Shown here piece after piece: positions 1-7,475 of a stretch of DNA of 34,696 nt; position 1 is the first letter of the stretch; the number at the start of each line of letters is the position of its first letter. This stretch comes from Chloroflexota bacterium. Its GTDB lineage: Bacteria > Chloroflexota > UBA11872 > UBA12225. The notes beneath the pieces are model-generated. The model ran no database searches and had not been told where the DNA came from. It was given only the letters and a program-made list of their open reading frames with translations. The translations under genes and the position numbers were made by a program. The DNA lies in assembly GCA_016199265.1 (NCBI GenBank), contig JACQGX010000309.1:1-34696 (forward strand), written 5' to 3'.

Positions 1-1
1 C

Positions 2-169
2 GAGGGGCGCCTGAACGCGGGCACCGGCACGCCGGACGACTGGCGCGAGACCGTCGATATGTGGCACCGGCTCGGCGCGTCGCACCTGTCGGTGGGCACC
101 GGTGGCCTCGGCGGACCGGACGCCCACGTGCAGCGCCTGCGCGAGGTGCGGCAGGTGCTCGGGCAGTGA
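2..169 (+). CDS. LLM-class (luciferase-like) oxidoreductase, C-terminal end
   Basis: The frame is open from the window edge and stops at TGA 167-169, giving the last 55 residues. The segment TPDDWRETVDMWHRLGASHLSV followed by a Gly-rich turn and a final amphipathic helix (VQRLREVRQVL) matches the last beta strand and helix of luciferase-like, often F420-dependent, oxidoreductases, where W.....W..LGA.H.S..T is typical. These are TIM-barrel enzymes using FMN or F420. The catalytic and cofactor-binding part lies outside the window, so substrate and cofactor cannot be judged. About 180 bases without a gene follow before the convergent VOC gene. Confidence 0.6.
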   Translation, partial: EGRLNAGTGTPDDWRETVDMWHRLGASHLSVGTGGLGGPDAHVQRLREVRQVLGQ

Positions 170-347
170 GCCCACTGCCGTGCCCCGCGCGCCACGCGGG
201 CGTGTTGCCGGCGCGGCGCTGCGTCTCTGCGACCGCGCACCGCTCACGGCCGGACGGGCAGGCTGAAGCGGAAGTCACCGCGGCGCCGGTGTCCTCCTGT
301 TCGCGAGTGCCGGGGCGCAGTCGGGGGCAGACTGGCAGCGCCCAGCG

Positions 348-722
348 CTAACCTGCCGTACCGTCCTTGCGCTGATGGATCCAGATGCCGTTGCCATCTG
401 GATCGGCGATGAGCGCCATGTAGCACACCGGCGACTCCCCCACGTCCCAGAGCACCTGGACGCCTTTGGCGCGCAGCTCGGCGATCGCCGCCTTGGCATC
501 GGGCACCGCCAGCGCCACGGTGGTGCCGCCGCGGTGCGGTGGTTGGGGCGCCGCTTCGGGTGGCTTGGCGATGGCGATGGTCGTGCCGCCCGCGTCGAAC
601 TCGTACCAATTCGGCGGCCACTCGGCGGCCGGTGTTAGTCCCAGCGTGTCCTGGTAGAACGCCCTCGAGCGCTCGACATCCGACACGCCAAAGAGCACGA
701 AGTCAACTCCGCGTACCTGCAT
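348..722 (-). CDS. VOC family (glyoxalase/bleomycin-resistance-like) protein
   Basis: A 124-residue protein, the usual length of a single-chain VOC protein with two beta-alpha-beta-beta-beta modules. The first module begins VDFVLFGVSDVERSRAFYQDTLGL (residues 7-30) and the second begins near residue 66, ending in DPDGNGIWIHQ. The ATG at 722 is chosen because GGGAGGA lies at proper spacing upstream; the longer open frame has no such support. The positions that usually carry a metal-binding His (strand 1) and Glu (last strand, DPDGN.IE) hold Phe/Val and Trp here. A metal-dependent lyase or dioxygenase is therefore unlikely, and a binding or resistance-type role is more plausible. The substrate is unknown. 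It lies 50 bases downstream of the propeller gene on the same strand. Confidence 0.8.
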   Translation of the reverse strand: MQVRGVDFVLFGVSDVERSRAFYQDTLGLTPAAEWPPNWYEFDAGGTTIAIAKPPEAAPQPPHRGGTTVALAVPDAKAAIAELRAKGVQVLWDVGESPVCYMALIADPDGNGIWIHQRKDGTAG

Positions 723-772
723 CTCTGGTTTCCTCCCTTCTGAGAACGACTCACTCGGGCCGATGGCGCAAG

Positions 773-1966
773 CTACCGGGTCGCCGCCTGCGCCACGCGG
801 AGCTGACTCCACGGCGTGGCGCCCACGCAGTAGTAGATGCGCCGGCCGCCGGCGCTGAACACCGGGTGCGGGTGGCAGCGCCGCCACGACTCCGCTCCGA
901 GTGAGTCGTCGAAGCGGTCGATCAGCACCAGCGCCTGCGCTCGCAGGTCGACGACCACGATGCCCCACTCGCCCTTGCTGCCCGCCATGCTGCCGCTCAG
1001 TCGCTCCAACGCAACGTCCGAGACGTAGAGCGATCCGTCGGGGCTGAACGACGGGTGCGATCCCGGCAGGACCGGCACGTTCGCCAGCGGCCGCCGCGCT
1101 CCCGTATCGCCGTCGATCAGCACGTTCGGCACGTCCAGGATGGCTCGCGAGTCCGGGTGCCAGGCAGGATGCCCCCAGCGCTTGTCCGCGAAGAGGAAGC
1201 GCGCGCCGGCGAGGTCGTAGCAGATCAGCAGCGCCCGTTGGCTCGCCGTCTTGCTGCGGAAGTGCCCGCCGAGCGGCGTCGCGATCTTGAAGAAGACGCG
1301 GTTCAGGTCGGGGCTGAGTGCGGGGAAAAAGATGGCGATCGCCCGTTCGCCGAACTCCTCCCGGATCAGTTCGGGGTAGGCCGCCCGCACCGCATCCGCC
1401 GTCAGCACGGTGCGCCGCTCGCCGGTCGACACGTCGAGCAGGTCGAGATCCCGGTGTGCCGCTGTATCCCAGTGTGGCCCGTAGAGCGGCACCACGTCAC
1501 CATGAGGCTGGCCCCACCCCAGTTGCCGCCCCCGGGCCAAGACCCGCTCCTCGCCCGACTCGATCTCGACGCACGCCACGACCCACTCCTCGCCACCCGG
1601 CACGGCGCGGACGTCGTGGAACACGGCTCGCCGTCCGCCGGATACCCACTGCTGACACGCCGCCCGGTGCGAGTCTTCGACCGTGATGCCGCCGGCGAGC
1701 AGGCGTTCCTCACCGGTTGCACGGTCCAGCACGCGCAACTCACCTCGATATGCCTCACGCGTCGTCGAGGCGTAGAACAGCACCAGCCCGCCCTGTGGAT
1801 CCTCGGGGCACGCGGTGTAGTAGGTGTGGATGGCGTGCCGGGTCTCTACATCTGACACTTGCGAGATGGCGACACTGCCCCGCCAACCGGCGAGCGGATC
1901 TGAGGCAGCGACCGCCGGTGAGGCGGCGGTCTTGGGCTCTGCTGCCGGCAGCGGCTCAACCTTCAT
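773..1966 (-). CDS. TolB/oligogalacturonate-lyase-like beta-propeller protein
   Basis: A 397-residue protein with repeated propeller blade signatures: FFPALSPDLNRVFF (about 213-226), HPAWHPDSRAIL (about 266-277), HPSFSPDGSLYVS (about 303-315) and HPHPVFSAGGRRIYY (about 364-378). This resembles TolB-like WD40 propellers and the fold of PL22 oligogalacturonate lyases. The active-site His/Gln set of PL22 could not be aligned with certainty, so lyase activity is only a possibility. No signal peptide is evident, suggesting a cytoplasmic protein. Its ATG overlaps the stop of the upstream sugar-binding protein by four bases (ATGA), so the two are translationally coupled. It probably handles the sugar imported by that transporter, or its derivative. 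Confidence 0.65.
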   Translation of the reverse strand: MKVEPLPAAEPKTAASPAVAASDPLAGWRGSVAISQVSDVETRHAIHTYYTACPEDPQGGLVLFYASTTREAYRGELRVLDRATGEERLLAGGITVEDSHRAACQQWVSGGRRAVFHDVRAVPGGEEWVVACVEIESGEERVLARGRQLGWGQPHGDVVPLYGPHWDTAAHRDLDLLDVSTGERRTVLTADAVRAAYPELIREEFGERAIAIFFPALSPDLNRVFFKIATPLGGHFRSKTASQRALLICYDLAGARFLFADKRWGHPAWHPDSRAILDVPNVLIDGDTGARRPLANVPVLPGSHPSFSPDGSLYVSDVALERLSGSMAGSKGEWGIVVVDLRAQALVLIDRFDDSLGAESWRRCHPHPVFSAGGRRIYYCVGATPWSQLRVAQAATR

Positions 1967-3423
1967 CGGCTGGCCTCCTCCAGCAGCCGCTGGCCTTCAC
2001 GAGCCGCCTCGGTCAGCGCCTCACGCACGCCCCGCTGGCCCGTCATGACGCGGTCCGTCATCCTGTCCAGGAGGGTGCGCATGGCATTCCACGCCGGCGT
2101 CTGGGGCATGGGCGTCATCAGCGTGAGCGCCCGTTTGACGTGCGAGTCCCACCACGGATTCTGCTGCTTGTACACCGGATCGTCGTTGAAGCGCACCACC
2201 GGGGAGGGTCTGGATTGTGCCAGGACGAAGGTCTTGTTCCCTTCTCCCAGCGTGAGGTGCTTCAGAAAATCGTACCCGGCGTCCACCCGCGCCCCACTCG
2301 CCCCGGCGGCCTGCGAGTACATCCAGATCTTCTCCGCCAGCGAGAGCGGCTTGGCCTGCGCGTTCTTGGCGTTGTGCGGCACGATACCCACCGCCAACTG
2401 GAACGAGGGATTCACCTTCGGCGCGTCGCTCAGCGTAGTGAAGAACCCGGCCACCTGCGACGTCCAGAGGTTGACTTTCCCGGTGTAGGTACTGTTCCGG
2501 TTGGCCGACTGAAACGCCCTGACTGCCTGGACGCCGCCGTAGAGGCGGTTAGCCGAGTCCAGCATCCACTGCAGCGTTTCCTGGCCGGCCGGACTGTCGA
2601 AGACGACCTTCGTACTGTCATCCGAGAGTACCTTGCCATTGTTGCGCGCCAGCCAGTCGATGAATGGCGCCCCCGGCGAGGCGAGGCCGATCTGAGAGAG
2701 TTCGCCGCCGTCTCGTTTGGTGAGCTTCTGCGACCACGCCACCAAGTCGTCCCAGCTTTGTGGCCCCTTCTGGTGATCCAGGCCGGCCGAGGCGACCACA
2801 TCCCGGTTGATAAAGAGGTAGGCCCGATCGGTGCCGGTAAGCTGGGGTAGTCCGTAGTACTTGCCCTGCGCGCGCGCCATCTGCGCCAGCGCCGGATAGA
2901 ACACCTTCTCCGGCTCGATCTTGTCCCGCCGCAGCGCCTCGTCCAGCGGCCGCAGCGCGCTCCCGCGCCGCGCCCACGCGGAGGCCACATCGGAGCCCAT
3001 CATCACGACGTCGGGTGGCGTTCCGGCGGCGATCTGGGTCAGAATCTTGTCGTAGGGCATCCCGTCGAAGAACCCCTCGCCGCTGCCGAACACCAGTTGG
3101 CTATTGACGCGCACGTGCGGCTTCTGCTGCTGGTAGGTCGCCACGACGCGATCGATCACCTCGGTGCGGGCGCCTTCCCAGCGATGCTGGAACTCCAGTG
3201 TCACCGGCTGCGTCGACTTGGCCGCGTCGCCGCCGATGGTCTCAGTGCCCCGCCCGCAGGCCGCCAGCGCCGCCCCCGCCAGCGCACTGCCGCCCGCCGC
3301 GACCAGCCGCCGCCGGCTCAACGGCCGCCCGCCGGGGCACCGGTCGCTCGACGGTCGCTCGGATGCCGCGTCCGCTGCGGCCTCCGTGCCTACCGTGTCC
3401 CTTCTCTCCTGTGTACCTGTCAC
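1963..3423 (-). CDS. ABC transporter sugar-binding lipoprotein (family 1 solute-binding protein)
   Basis: An extracellular solute-binding protein of about 486 residues that delivers a sugar to an ABC importer. The N-terminus carries a twin-arginine motif (SRRRLV), a hydrophobic stretch and a lipobox LAAC, with the lipidated Cys near residue 56. It is therefore probably exported folded by Tat and anchored to the membrane. The mature part has the usual landmarks: VTLEFQHRWEG, PDVVMMGSD, a WDDLVAWSQKLT segment and a closing helix. The GTG at 3423 is preferred because AAGGAG lies 10 bases upstream; the open frame continues to a GTG at 3474 without a ribosome binding site. It is coupled to the propeller gene. 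No permease or ATPase gene adjoins it, so those partners must be elsewhere. The ligand is unknown. Confidence 0.88.
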   Translation of the reverse strand: MTGTQERRDTVGTEAAADAASERPSSDRCPGGRPLSRRRLVAAGGSALAGAALAACGRGTETIGGDAAKSTQPVTLEFQHRWEGARTEVIDRVVATYQQQKPHVRVNSQLVFGSGEGFFDGMPYDKILTQIAAGTPPDVVMMGSDVASAWARRGSALRPLDEALRRDKIEPEKVFYPALAQMARAQGKYYGLPQLTGTDRAYLFINRDVVASAGLDHQKGPQSWDDLVAWSQKLTKRDGGELSQIGLASPGAPFIDWLARNNGKVLSDDSTKVVFDSPAGQETLQWMLDSANRLYGGVQAVRAFQSANRNSTYTGKVNLWTSQVAGFFTTLSDAPKVNPSFQLAVGIVPHNAKNAQAKPLSLAEKIWMYSQAAGASGARVDAGYDFLKHLTLGEGNKTFVLAQSRPSPVVRFNDDPVYKQQNPWWDSHVKRALTLMTPMPQTPAWNAMRTLLDRMTDRVMTGQRGVREALTEAAREGQRLLEEASR

Positions 3424-3685
3424 GCTTCGCCTGCTCCTTCCATCCTTTGCTTCCATCAGTGCTGCCCCAACCACGTAGAACGATGAACGATCTACATTGG
3501 ATAGAAATCCTAAGCAATGGGCGGCGCGCCGGTCAATGCGCTCCCGTCAGGGAGGCCGCCCATCGACGTCGCGATCGCCGGCGCGTCCACAATCGACCTG
3601 ACTTCGGCGTGGCTTGAGCCGGGTGAGGCGGACGTGGCGGCCGAAGCGCTGGCCGCGATTCTTCGCGGCCAGCGGTTGACCGGGC

Positions 3686-4596
3686 CTACCAGGCGCTGGT
3701 GGGCTCGGGCAGGTCGTCCTCGGCATCCTGCAGACGATCCAGCAGCCGGCTGCGCATCTCGCCGAGCACCGGCGCGTACGAGGCATCGGCCGCCACGTTC
3801 CGAAACTCGTCCGGATCGCGGCGCAGGTCGGCCAGCACCTCTTCCGTCTCGTCACCACGCCGCGAGCGGCTGTACTTGTACGCCGCCGACCGCAACGTCT
3901 TCACCGAGAACCCGGTCCTCACGTCGCGGAATTCGATCAACACGTCCGGTCTGCCCGCGGCGGTCGTGCCGCCAGACAACGCCAGCAGGCTCGTGCCCTT
4001 CATCCCCGAATACACCGGCGCCCCGGTGGCCTCGAGCAGCGTTGGGCAAACGTCGACGTGCTCGACCAGGCCGCGACCACCGGGCACATCCACGTTCGCC
4101 GGCGGAATCGGGTAACCGGGCGGCACCGGCAGCGGTGCCCGCAACGCCTCCAGGTACTCGGGATGTTCGCGTTCCACCCAGCGGATGTACTCATCCCGAT
4201 AGCAGCCTGGTTCGTCCGAGTTGAGCATCGTGCGAAAGCCGTACTCCATGCTGGGGTGCGGCCGGTCGTAGTCGCGTCCCCAGTGCGGCAGGAAATGCAG
4301 CTTGCCGATGCTGGCGGTGTGGTGGCCCGCGGCGAGGAGCGCCCTCGCGACGTTAGGCTGCACCGGGTCGAGCAGCGCGCCGTTCTTGCGTACACCGTGA
4401 TTCTGGCAGTAGCGACCGGTGAACAGTGACGCGCGGCTGGGCATGCACACCGGGTTCTGGATATAGCAGTGCTCGAATCGCACGCCTCGGCCGCCAGGCG
4501 ATCGAGGTGCGGCGTCTTAACCAAGGGGTTGCCGTTGGCACCCACGCAGTCGTAGCGCTGCTGGTCGGTCGTGATCAGAAGGACGTTAGGCGGCAT
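3686..4596 (-). pseudogene. Type I sulfatase, frameshifted and internally deleted
   Basis: The first part (MPPNVLLITTDQQRYDCVG, metal-binding Asp region) is read from 4596. Near 4484-4488 the frame shifts by one base (GAGGCG where GAGGGCG would restore it). The second part then starts VRFEHCYIQNPVCMPSRASLFTGRY, which contains the C-x-P-S-R signature whose Cys becomes formylglycine in active sulfatases. After the PPGYPIPPANVDV stretch the sequence jumps directly to LVEHVDVCPTLLEATG (around 4060-4110). The central block that normally holds the D-H-G metal ligands and the Lys/His active-site residues is absent. The total is about 303 codons against the usual 450-500. The C-terminal tail (DLRRDPDEFRNVA) is normal. 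Even with the frameshift repaired the product could not form a full active site. Confidence 0.85.
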
Positions 4597-4705
4597 ACTT
4601 GGCCAGTTCCAGATTCACGCGCTGGGTAACGCCGTCCTGACACGGGTTTCCCATGCCATCGCTCTTGCTCGACTCTACTTTGTCCATCGTGACACCCATT
4701 CTGCC

Positions 4706-5419
4706 TCACCGGACGCGACGTACTGTGTGCTGATAGGTGGCGCGAATGTGCGCGCGCATCGCCGCATCGGCGCCGTCCGGGTCGCGCCGCTGCAACGCAT
4801 GCAGGATTTCAACGTGTTCGATGCGTCCGCCGCGAATCTGGCCGCGCATCCCCAACGAGACCATCAACACGCGCTTGATCTGGTCGCGGATCGGCGCCAG
4901 CGCTTGTTCCAGGCGCGGGTTGCCGGCGGCGCACATGATGCCGCCATGGACGATCTCGTTGCAGTGCCGCAGGACCGCCAGCGTCTCTGCGTCCTCCACG
5001 TCGTCGCGCAGGTCTCCGGCGCGGTTGACCGCCTCTTCGATCTCGTGCAGCTCGTCGTCGCGAATCCGGTCGGCGGCCAGGCGCGCCGCCATGCCCTCGA
5101 CGGCCTCTCGCAGCTCGAAAAGGTGCCGCACGTCGGTCTGCGTCACTTCGGGGACGAGATAGCCGCGGCGCGGGATCAGGCGCAGCAGCCCCTCCTGAGA
5201 CAAGCGATAGAGCGCCTCGCGCACCGGCGTCTTCGAGAATCCCAGATGGGTGGCGAGCACCTGTTCTGAGAGCACTTCTGGCAGGTCATCGCGAGTGAGC
5301 AGCAGTTCCTTGATGCGCTCGTACGCCACGTCGGTCAGCCGCGAACCGCCGTTCGCCTTCGCCGTCAGCGGCCCGTTCAACGCCAGTTGCTTGAGCATCG
5401 TGCTACGTATCCGCGCCAT
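4706..5419 (-). CDS. GntR family transcriptional regulator, FCD (FadR-type) subfamily
   Basis: A DNA-binding regulator of 237 residues, the usual length. An N-terminal winged helix (about residues 25-90) contains LSEQVLATHLGFSKTPVREAL, the classic GntR recognition helix, then RLIPRRGYLVPEV as the wing. An FCD ligand-binding helical domain follows (about 95-225), with a NEIVHGG motif typical of its metal site. The ATG at 5419 is chosen; an ATG at 5398 is possible, and neither has a strong ribosome binding site. The gene diverges from a solute-binding protein gene at 5578 whose promoter overlaps an inverted repeat, so it probably controls that operon and itself in response to a carboxylate or sugar acid. 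The broken sulfatase lies about 110 bases downstream on the same strand. Confidence 0.9.
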   Translation of the reverse strand: MARIRSTMLKQLALNGPLTAKANGGSRLTDVAYERIKELLLTRDDLPEVLSEQVLATHLGFSKTPVREALYRLSQEGLLRLIPRRGYLVPEVTQTDVRHLFELREAVEGMAARLAADRIRDDELHEIEEAVNRAGDLRDDVEDAETLAVLRHCNEIVHGGIMCAAGNPRLEQALAPIRDQIKRVLMVSLGMRGQIRGGRIEHVEILHALQRRDPDGADAAMRAHIRATYQHTVRRVR

Positions 5420-5451
5420 CGTATCTGCCCGGAGAGAGGAAGGGCGTGCCC

Positions 5452-5480
5452 TTGCATTCAGTGTATCGACAGTGTATAAC
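5452..5480 (+). promoter_or_regulatory. Sigma-70 type promoter of the solute-binding protein operon
   Basis: A -35 box TTGCAT at 5452-5457, a 17-base spacer, and a -10 box TATAAC at 5475-5480. It faces the gene starting at 5578, which has GGAAGGAGGA about 10 bases before its ATG. This is one of the best-formed promoters in the window. Confidence 0.75.
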
Positions 5481-5489
5481 GCATACGCT
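5471..5489. promoter_or_regulatory. Candidate GntR operator overlapping the -10 box
   Basis: The sequence agtGTATaacgcATACgct is an inverted repeat with 7-base arms, one mismatch and a 5-base centre. It covers the -10 box of the promoter above and sits between the divergent gntR-type gene and its probable target. Binding here would block RNA polymerase. Assignment to the adjacent regulator is inferred from position. Confidence 0.5.
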
Positions 5490-5577
5490 GAAAAGGCAAC
5501 GCCAGTGCCGGCGAGATCGCGGTCAGTCTGGCGCCATCGCCGCGGACAAAAACACCCGGAAGGAGGATTCGGGATCC

Positions 5578-6149
5578 ATGAGCGCATGCAAGCGAGTCGA
5601 TAGACGGCCCAGCACGAGACGCGTCGTACTGGAGGCCGGGCCGTGGCTGGCAGGCGGAGTCGCCGCCGCCTGCGCACCGCGTGCCGAACCCACGCGGCCC
5701 GACGCCCAGCCGGCGTCGCTCTGGATCATGACGCGCGGCTCAGAATCGATCCAGCAGCTCAACGAGCAGTTCGTGCAGCAGTTCATGGCCGCACGGCCGG
5801 GCGTCCGCGTGCAGCGCGACGAGCTGGGCGGCCCGTTTGCCGAGCAGGTGGAGAAAGTGAAGACCCTGGCCGTCGCCGGAACCGCGCCCGACGCCATCAT
5901 CCACCTGGACCACGGCCAGGCGGTGCTGTTGGCGGCCTGGCGCTCCACAACACCAACTGGAATGGCACGGCCGGCGCGTGGATCACTTCCAATGGCGGCG
6001 CGTTCCTCGACGACATGGAGGCGCCGAAGCAGTGCTTGCTGGAGCGGCGCGAAGCGCTCGACGTGCTCCAACTGCTGACCGACATGGGCCCGAAGACCCG
6101 CGTCGTACCAACCGCCGCCGACCTCCAGGGCCAAGACACGCGGGAGCAG
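5578..6149 (+). pseudogene. Sugar-binding lipoprotein, broken: frame jump and missing blocks
   Basis: The gene starts well: ATG 5578 with GGAAGGAGGA upstream, an N-terminus with Arg-rich start, and a Cys near residue 32 in VAAACAP as a lipobox-like site. The mature start LWIMTRGSESIQQLNEQFVQQFMAARPGV and APDAIIHLDHGQAVLL is typical of family 1 binding proteins. At about 5940 the homology jumps to another frame, continuing NTNWNGTAGAWITSNGGAFLDD and REALDVLQLLTDM. This belongs much further along a normal binding protein, so roughly 100 residues are missing at the seam. The second frame then runs without a stop into the M55 peptidase body. The C-terminal third of the binding protein is also absent, along with any permease genes that would have followed. 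The boundary with the next feature is approximate. Confidence 0.75.
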
Positions 6150-6902
6150 GCCTGGTTCTGGGAGCCCAAGGCCACCCTGGCGGTCCACGCCGAGGCGCGA
6201 CGTCTGCTCACGCAGGATGTCAACGCAGCGGCCGCCGCCGCCCTGGCCGCGGGTGTCGATCAGCTCGTCATGTGCGATACCCACCACGGCGGCAACAACG
6301 TGCTGTGGGATGAGGTGCTCGCCGACCAGCGCGTCACCTACGAGCTGCCCCAGGCCGCACGCGTGATGCCCACACTCGACGAGACCTTCGACGGCCTGAT
6401 CCTGCTCGGCCACCATGCCAAGGCCGGCACCGGCGGCGCCTTTCTCGAGCATACGTGGTCGGGTAACTGGTTCGACGTGCGAATCAACGGCCTGAGCGTT
6501 GGCGAAGTTGGCTTGGAAGCCTGCTATGCCGGTCACTGGGACGTGCCGCTGATCATGGTGCAAGGTGATGAGGCCTGCTGCGCCGAGGCAGAGGCGCAGT
6601 TTCTCGGCGTCATCACCGCCCCGGTGAAACGGGCGCTCGGCTTTGACCGTGCCACCGGTCCGGCCCCGGAGCTGGCCCGCACCCTCACTGCCCAGCGGGT
6701 CCAGCAGGCCGTGCGTCTGGCCCGCGAGCGCGCCTTCGTACCGTTCAAGCCGCAACTGCGGATGACCGTGCAGGTCGTAATGAATCGGACCGACGACGCC
6801 GACAAGGCCGCCCTGCGCCGCGGCGTTCGCCGGCTCGACGGCCGCACGGTCGAGGCCGAGTTGGAACGCCGGTGCGACGTGATCGCCTGGATCGTCGGCT
6901 GA
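6150..6902 (+). pseudogene. M55 family D-aminopeptidase (DppA-like), N-terminus lost
   Basis: From about HAEARRLLTQDVNAAAAAAL onward the translation follows the M55 family of zinc D-aminopeptidases: VMCDTHHGGNN (conserved His), GLILLGHHAKAGT (second conserved His), INGLSVGEVGLEACYAGHWDVPLIMVQGD (conserved Glu), and a normal C-terminus. The family's first strand with the S-x-D-x-E-G motif, which supplies two zinc ligands, is missing. In its place the frame continues directly from the solute-binding protein fragment upstream. The product cannot have the normal metal site. M55 genes often sit in peptide or sugar importer operons, so a deletion within one operon (binding protein, permeases, peptidase) would explain the chimera. 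Confidence 0.75.
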
Positions 6903-6926
6903 GCCACGCCTCGACGCAGCCGCCGT

Positions 6927-6975
6927 GTAGCGCGGCGATCTCTGCCGCCAATCCCGGCAGAGATCGCCGCGCTAC
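6927..6975. repeat. Perfect 20-bp inverted repeat (hairpin)
   Basis: Arms 6927-6946 and 6956-6975 are perfectly complementary around a 9-base loop. It begins 24 bases after the M55 stop. No T-run follows, so it is not a classical intrinsic terminator. It resembles the palindromic intergenic elements scattered through GC-rich environmental bacterial genomes. The right arm also lies inside the reading frame of the ceramidase-like remnant. Confidence 0.9.
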
Positions 6976-7226
6976 GGCTTGGGGACGCGGCGCTGGCGAG
7001 CAGCCCCAGCGAGTTGTTCTGTGAGATTGGCCTGGCCATCAAACACTCATCGCCGTTCCCCTGGACAGCCGTCGCCGGCTATACCGACGGCTCGGTCGGC
7101 TACATTCCCACTCGCGCCGCCTACCCGGAAGGCGGCTACGAGGTCGACCGCGCCTGCCGCGTCAACCCGGAAGCGGGTGAGATCGTCGAGGCCATCAGCC
7201 TCAGGCTCCTCCGCTCCCTGGCCTGA
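6960..7226 (+). pseudogene. Neutral/alkaline ceramidase-like protein, C-terminal remnant
   Basis: The translation EIAALRLGDAALASSPSELFCEIGLAIK, then SPFPWTAVAGYTDGSVGYIPTRAAYPEGGYEVD and a closing ...EAGEIVEAISLRLLRSL, matches the conserved C-terminal end of the neutral/alkaline non-lysosomal ceramidase-like family, where GE.F.EIGL.IK and GY.PT...F.EGGYEV are typical. The roughly 350 upstream residues with the metal site and catalytic Ser are absent. The fragment emerges directly from the hairpin element. No start or ribosome binding site is evident. Confidence 0.65.
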
Positions 7227-7267
7227 TCGCCTGCGCACGTCGTGCATCCGGCAAGTTGGCGGTCCAT

Positions 7268-7325
7268 CTGTCATCCTGTGCGCCGCGAAGCATCTCCCCT
7301 GGTCCGCCGACAGGCACCGCCATCC
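7268..7325. repeat. Dispersed intergenic repeat, copy 1
   Basis: A 58-base stretch (ctgtcatcctg...gccatcc) matches 27042-27099 with 6 differences. Its core belongs to the ATCCTGAGCG-AGCGAAGGATC type of dispersed repeat seen between genes in many environmental bacterial genomes. This copy lies upstream of the unknown protein gene at 7566; the other copy lies upstream of the GH51 gene. Confidence 0.85.
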
Positions 7326-7351
7326 GCTGTGCCCACGAGGCGTGGTATCAG

Positions 7352-7379
7352 CCGCTGGCCGCGCTGGCGCGGCCAGCGG
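7352..7379. repeat. Perfect 12-bp hairpin
   Basis: Arms 7352-7363 (ccgctggccgcg) and 7368-7379 pair perfectly around the loop ctgg. The direct repeat ggtatca flanks the stem on both sides. It lies in the gap between the ceramidase remnant and the gene at 7566 and has no T-run. Confidence 0.85.
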
Positions 7380-7423
7380 TATCATCGACCCCAATGCTGC
7401 GCGCGTCGGGTGCAGGCGATTGG

Positions 7424-7475
7424 TCCGGCGGCCGCGGCTGCCCTTACCCTAGCCTTCTCCCACAGGGAGAGGAAA
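7424..7475. repeat. Dispersed palindromic repeat (tccggcggccgcggctgccc type), copy 1
   Basis: It shares tccggcggccgcggctgccct and a ctctccc-aNa-gggagagg hairpin with the element at 18387-18475. Here the stem is imperfect, with arms around the loop aca at 7462-7464. This is boilerplate intergenic repeat sequence rather than a terminator, since no T-run follows. Confidence 0.7.

Noticed and set aside
244..290. Minus-strand GDFRFSLPVRP end, like a HATPase last strand
   Set aside because: Eleven residues are too few, and no other kinase motif lies upstream.
3517..3685. Plus-strand stretch reading DVAIAGASTIDLTSAWLEPGEADVAAEALAAIL near the sulfatase end
   Set aside because: It looks mildly protein-like but is short, runs into antisense of the sulfatase, has no start signal and matches no family I know.
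5523..6755. 410-codon minus-strand open frame across the binding protein and M55 fragments
   Set aside because: An antisense shadow. The plus strand carries the recognisable families.
6927..6975. Intrinsic terminator at the 20-bp hairpin
   Set aside because: No T-run follows on either strand, and the stem is longer and more perfect than usual terminators.
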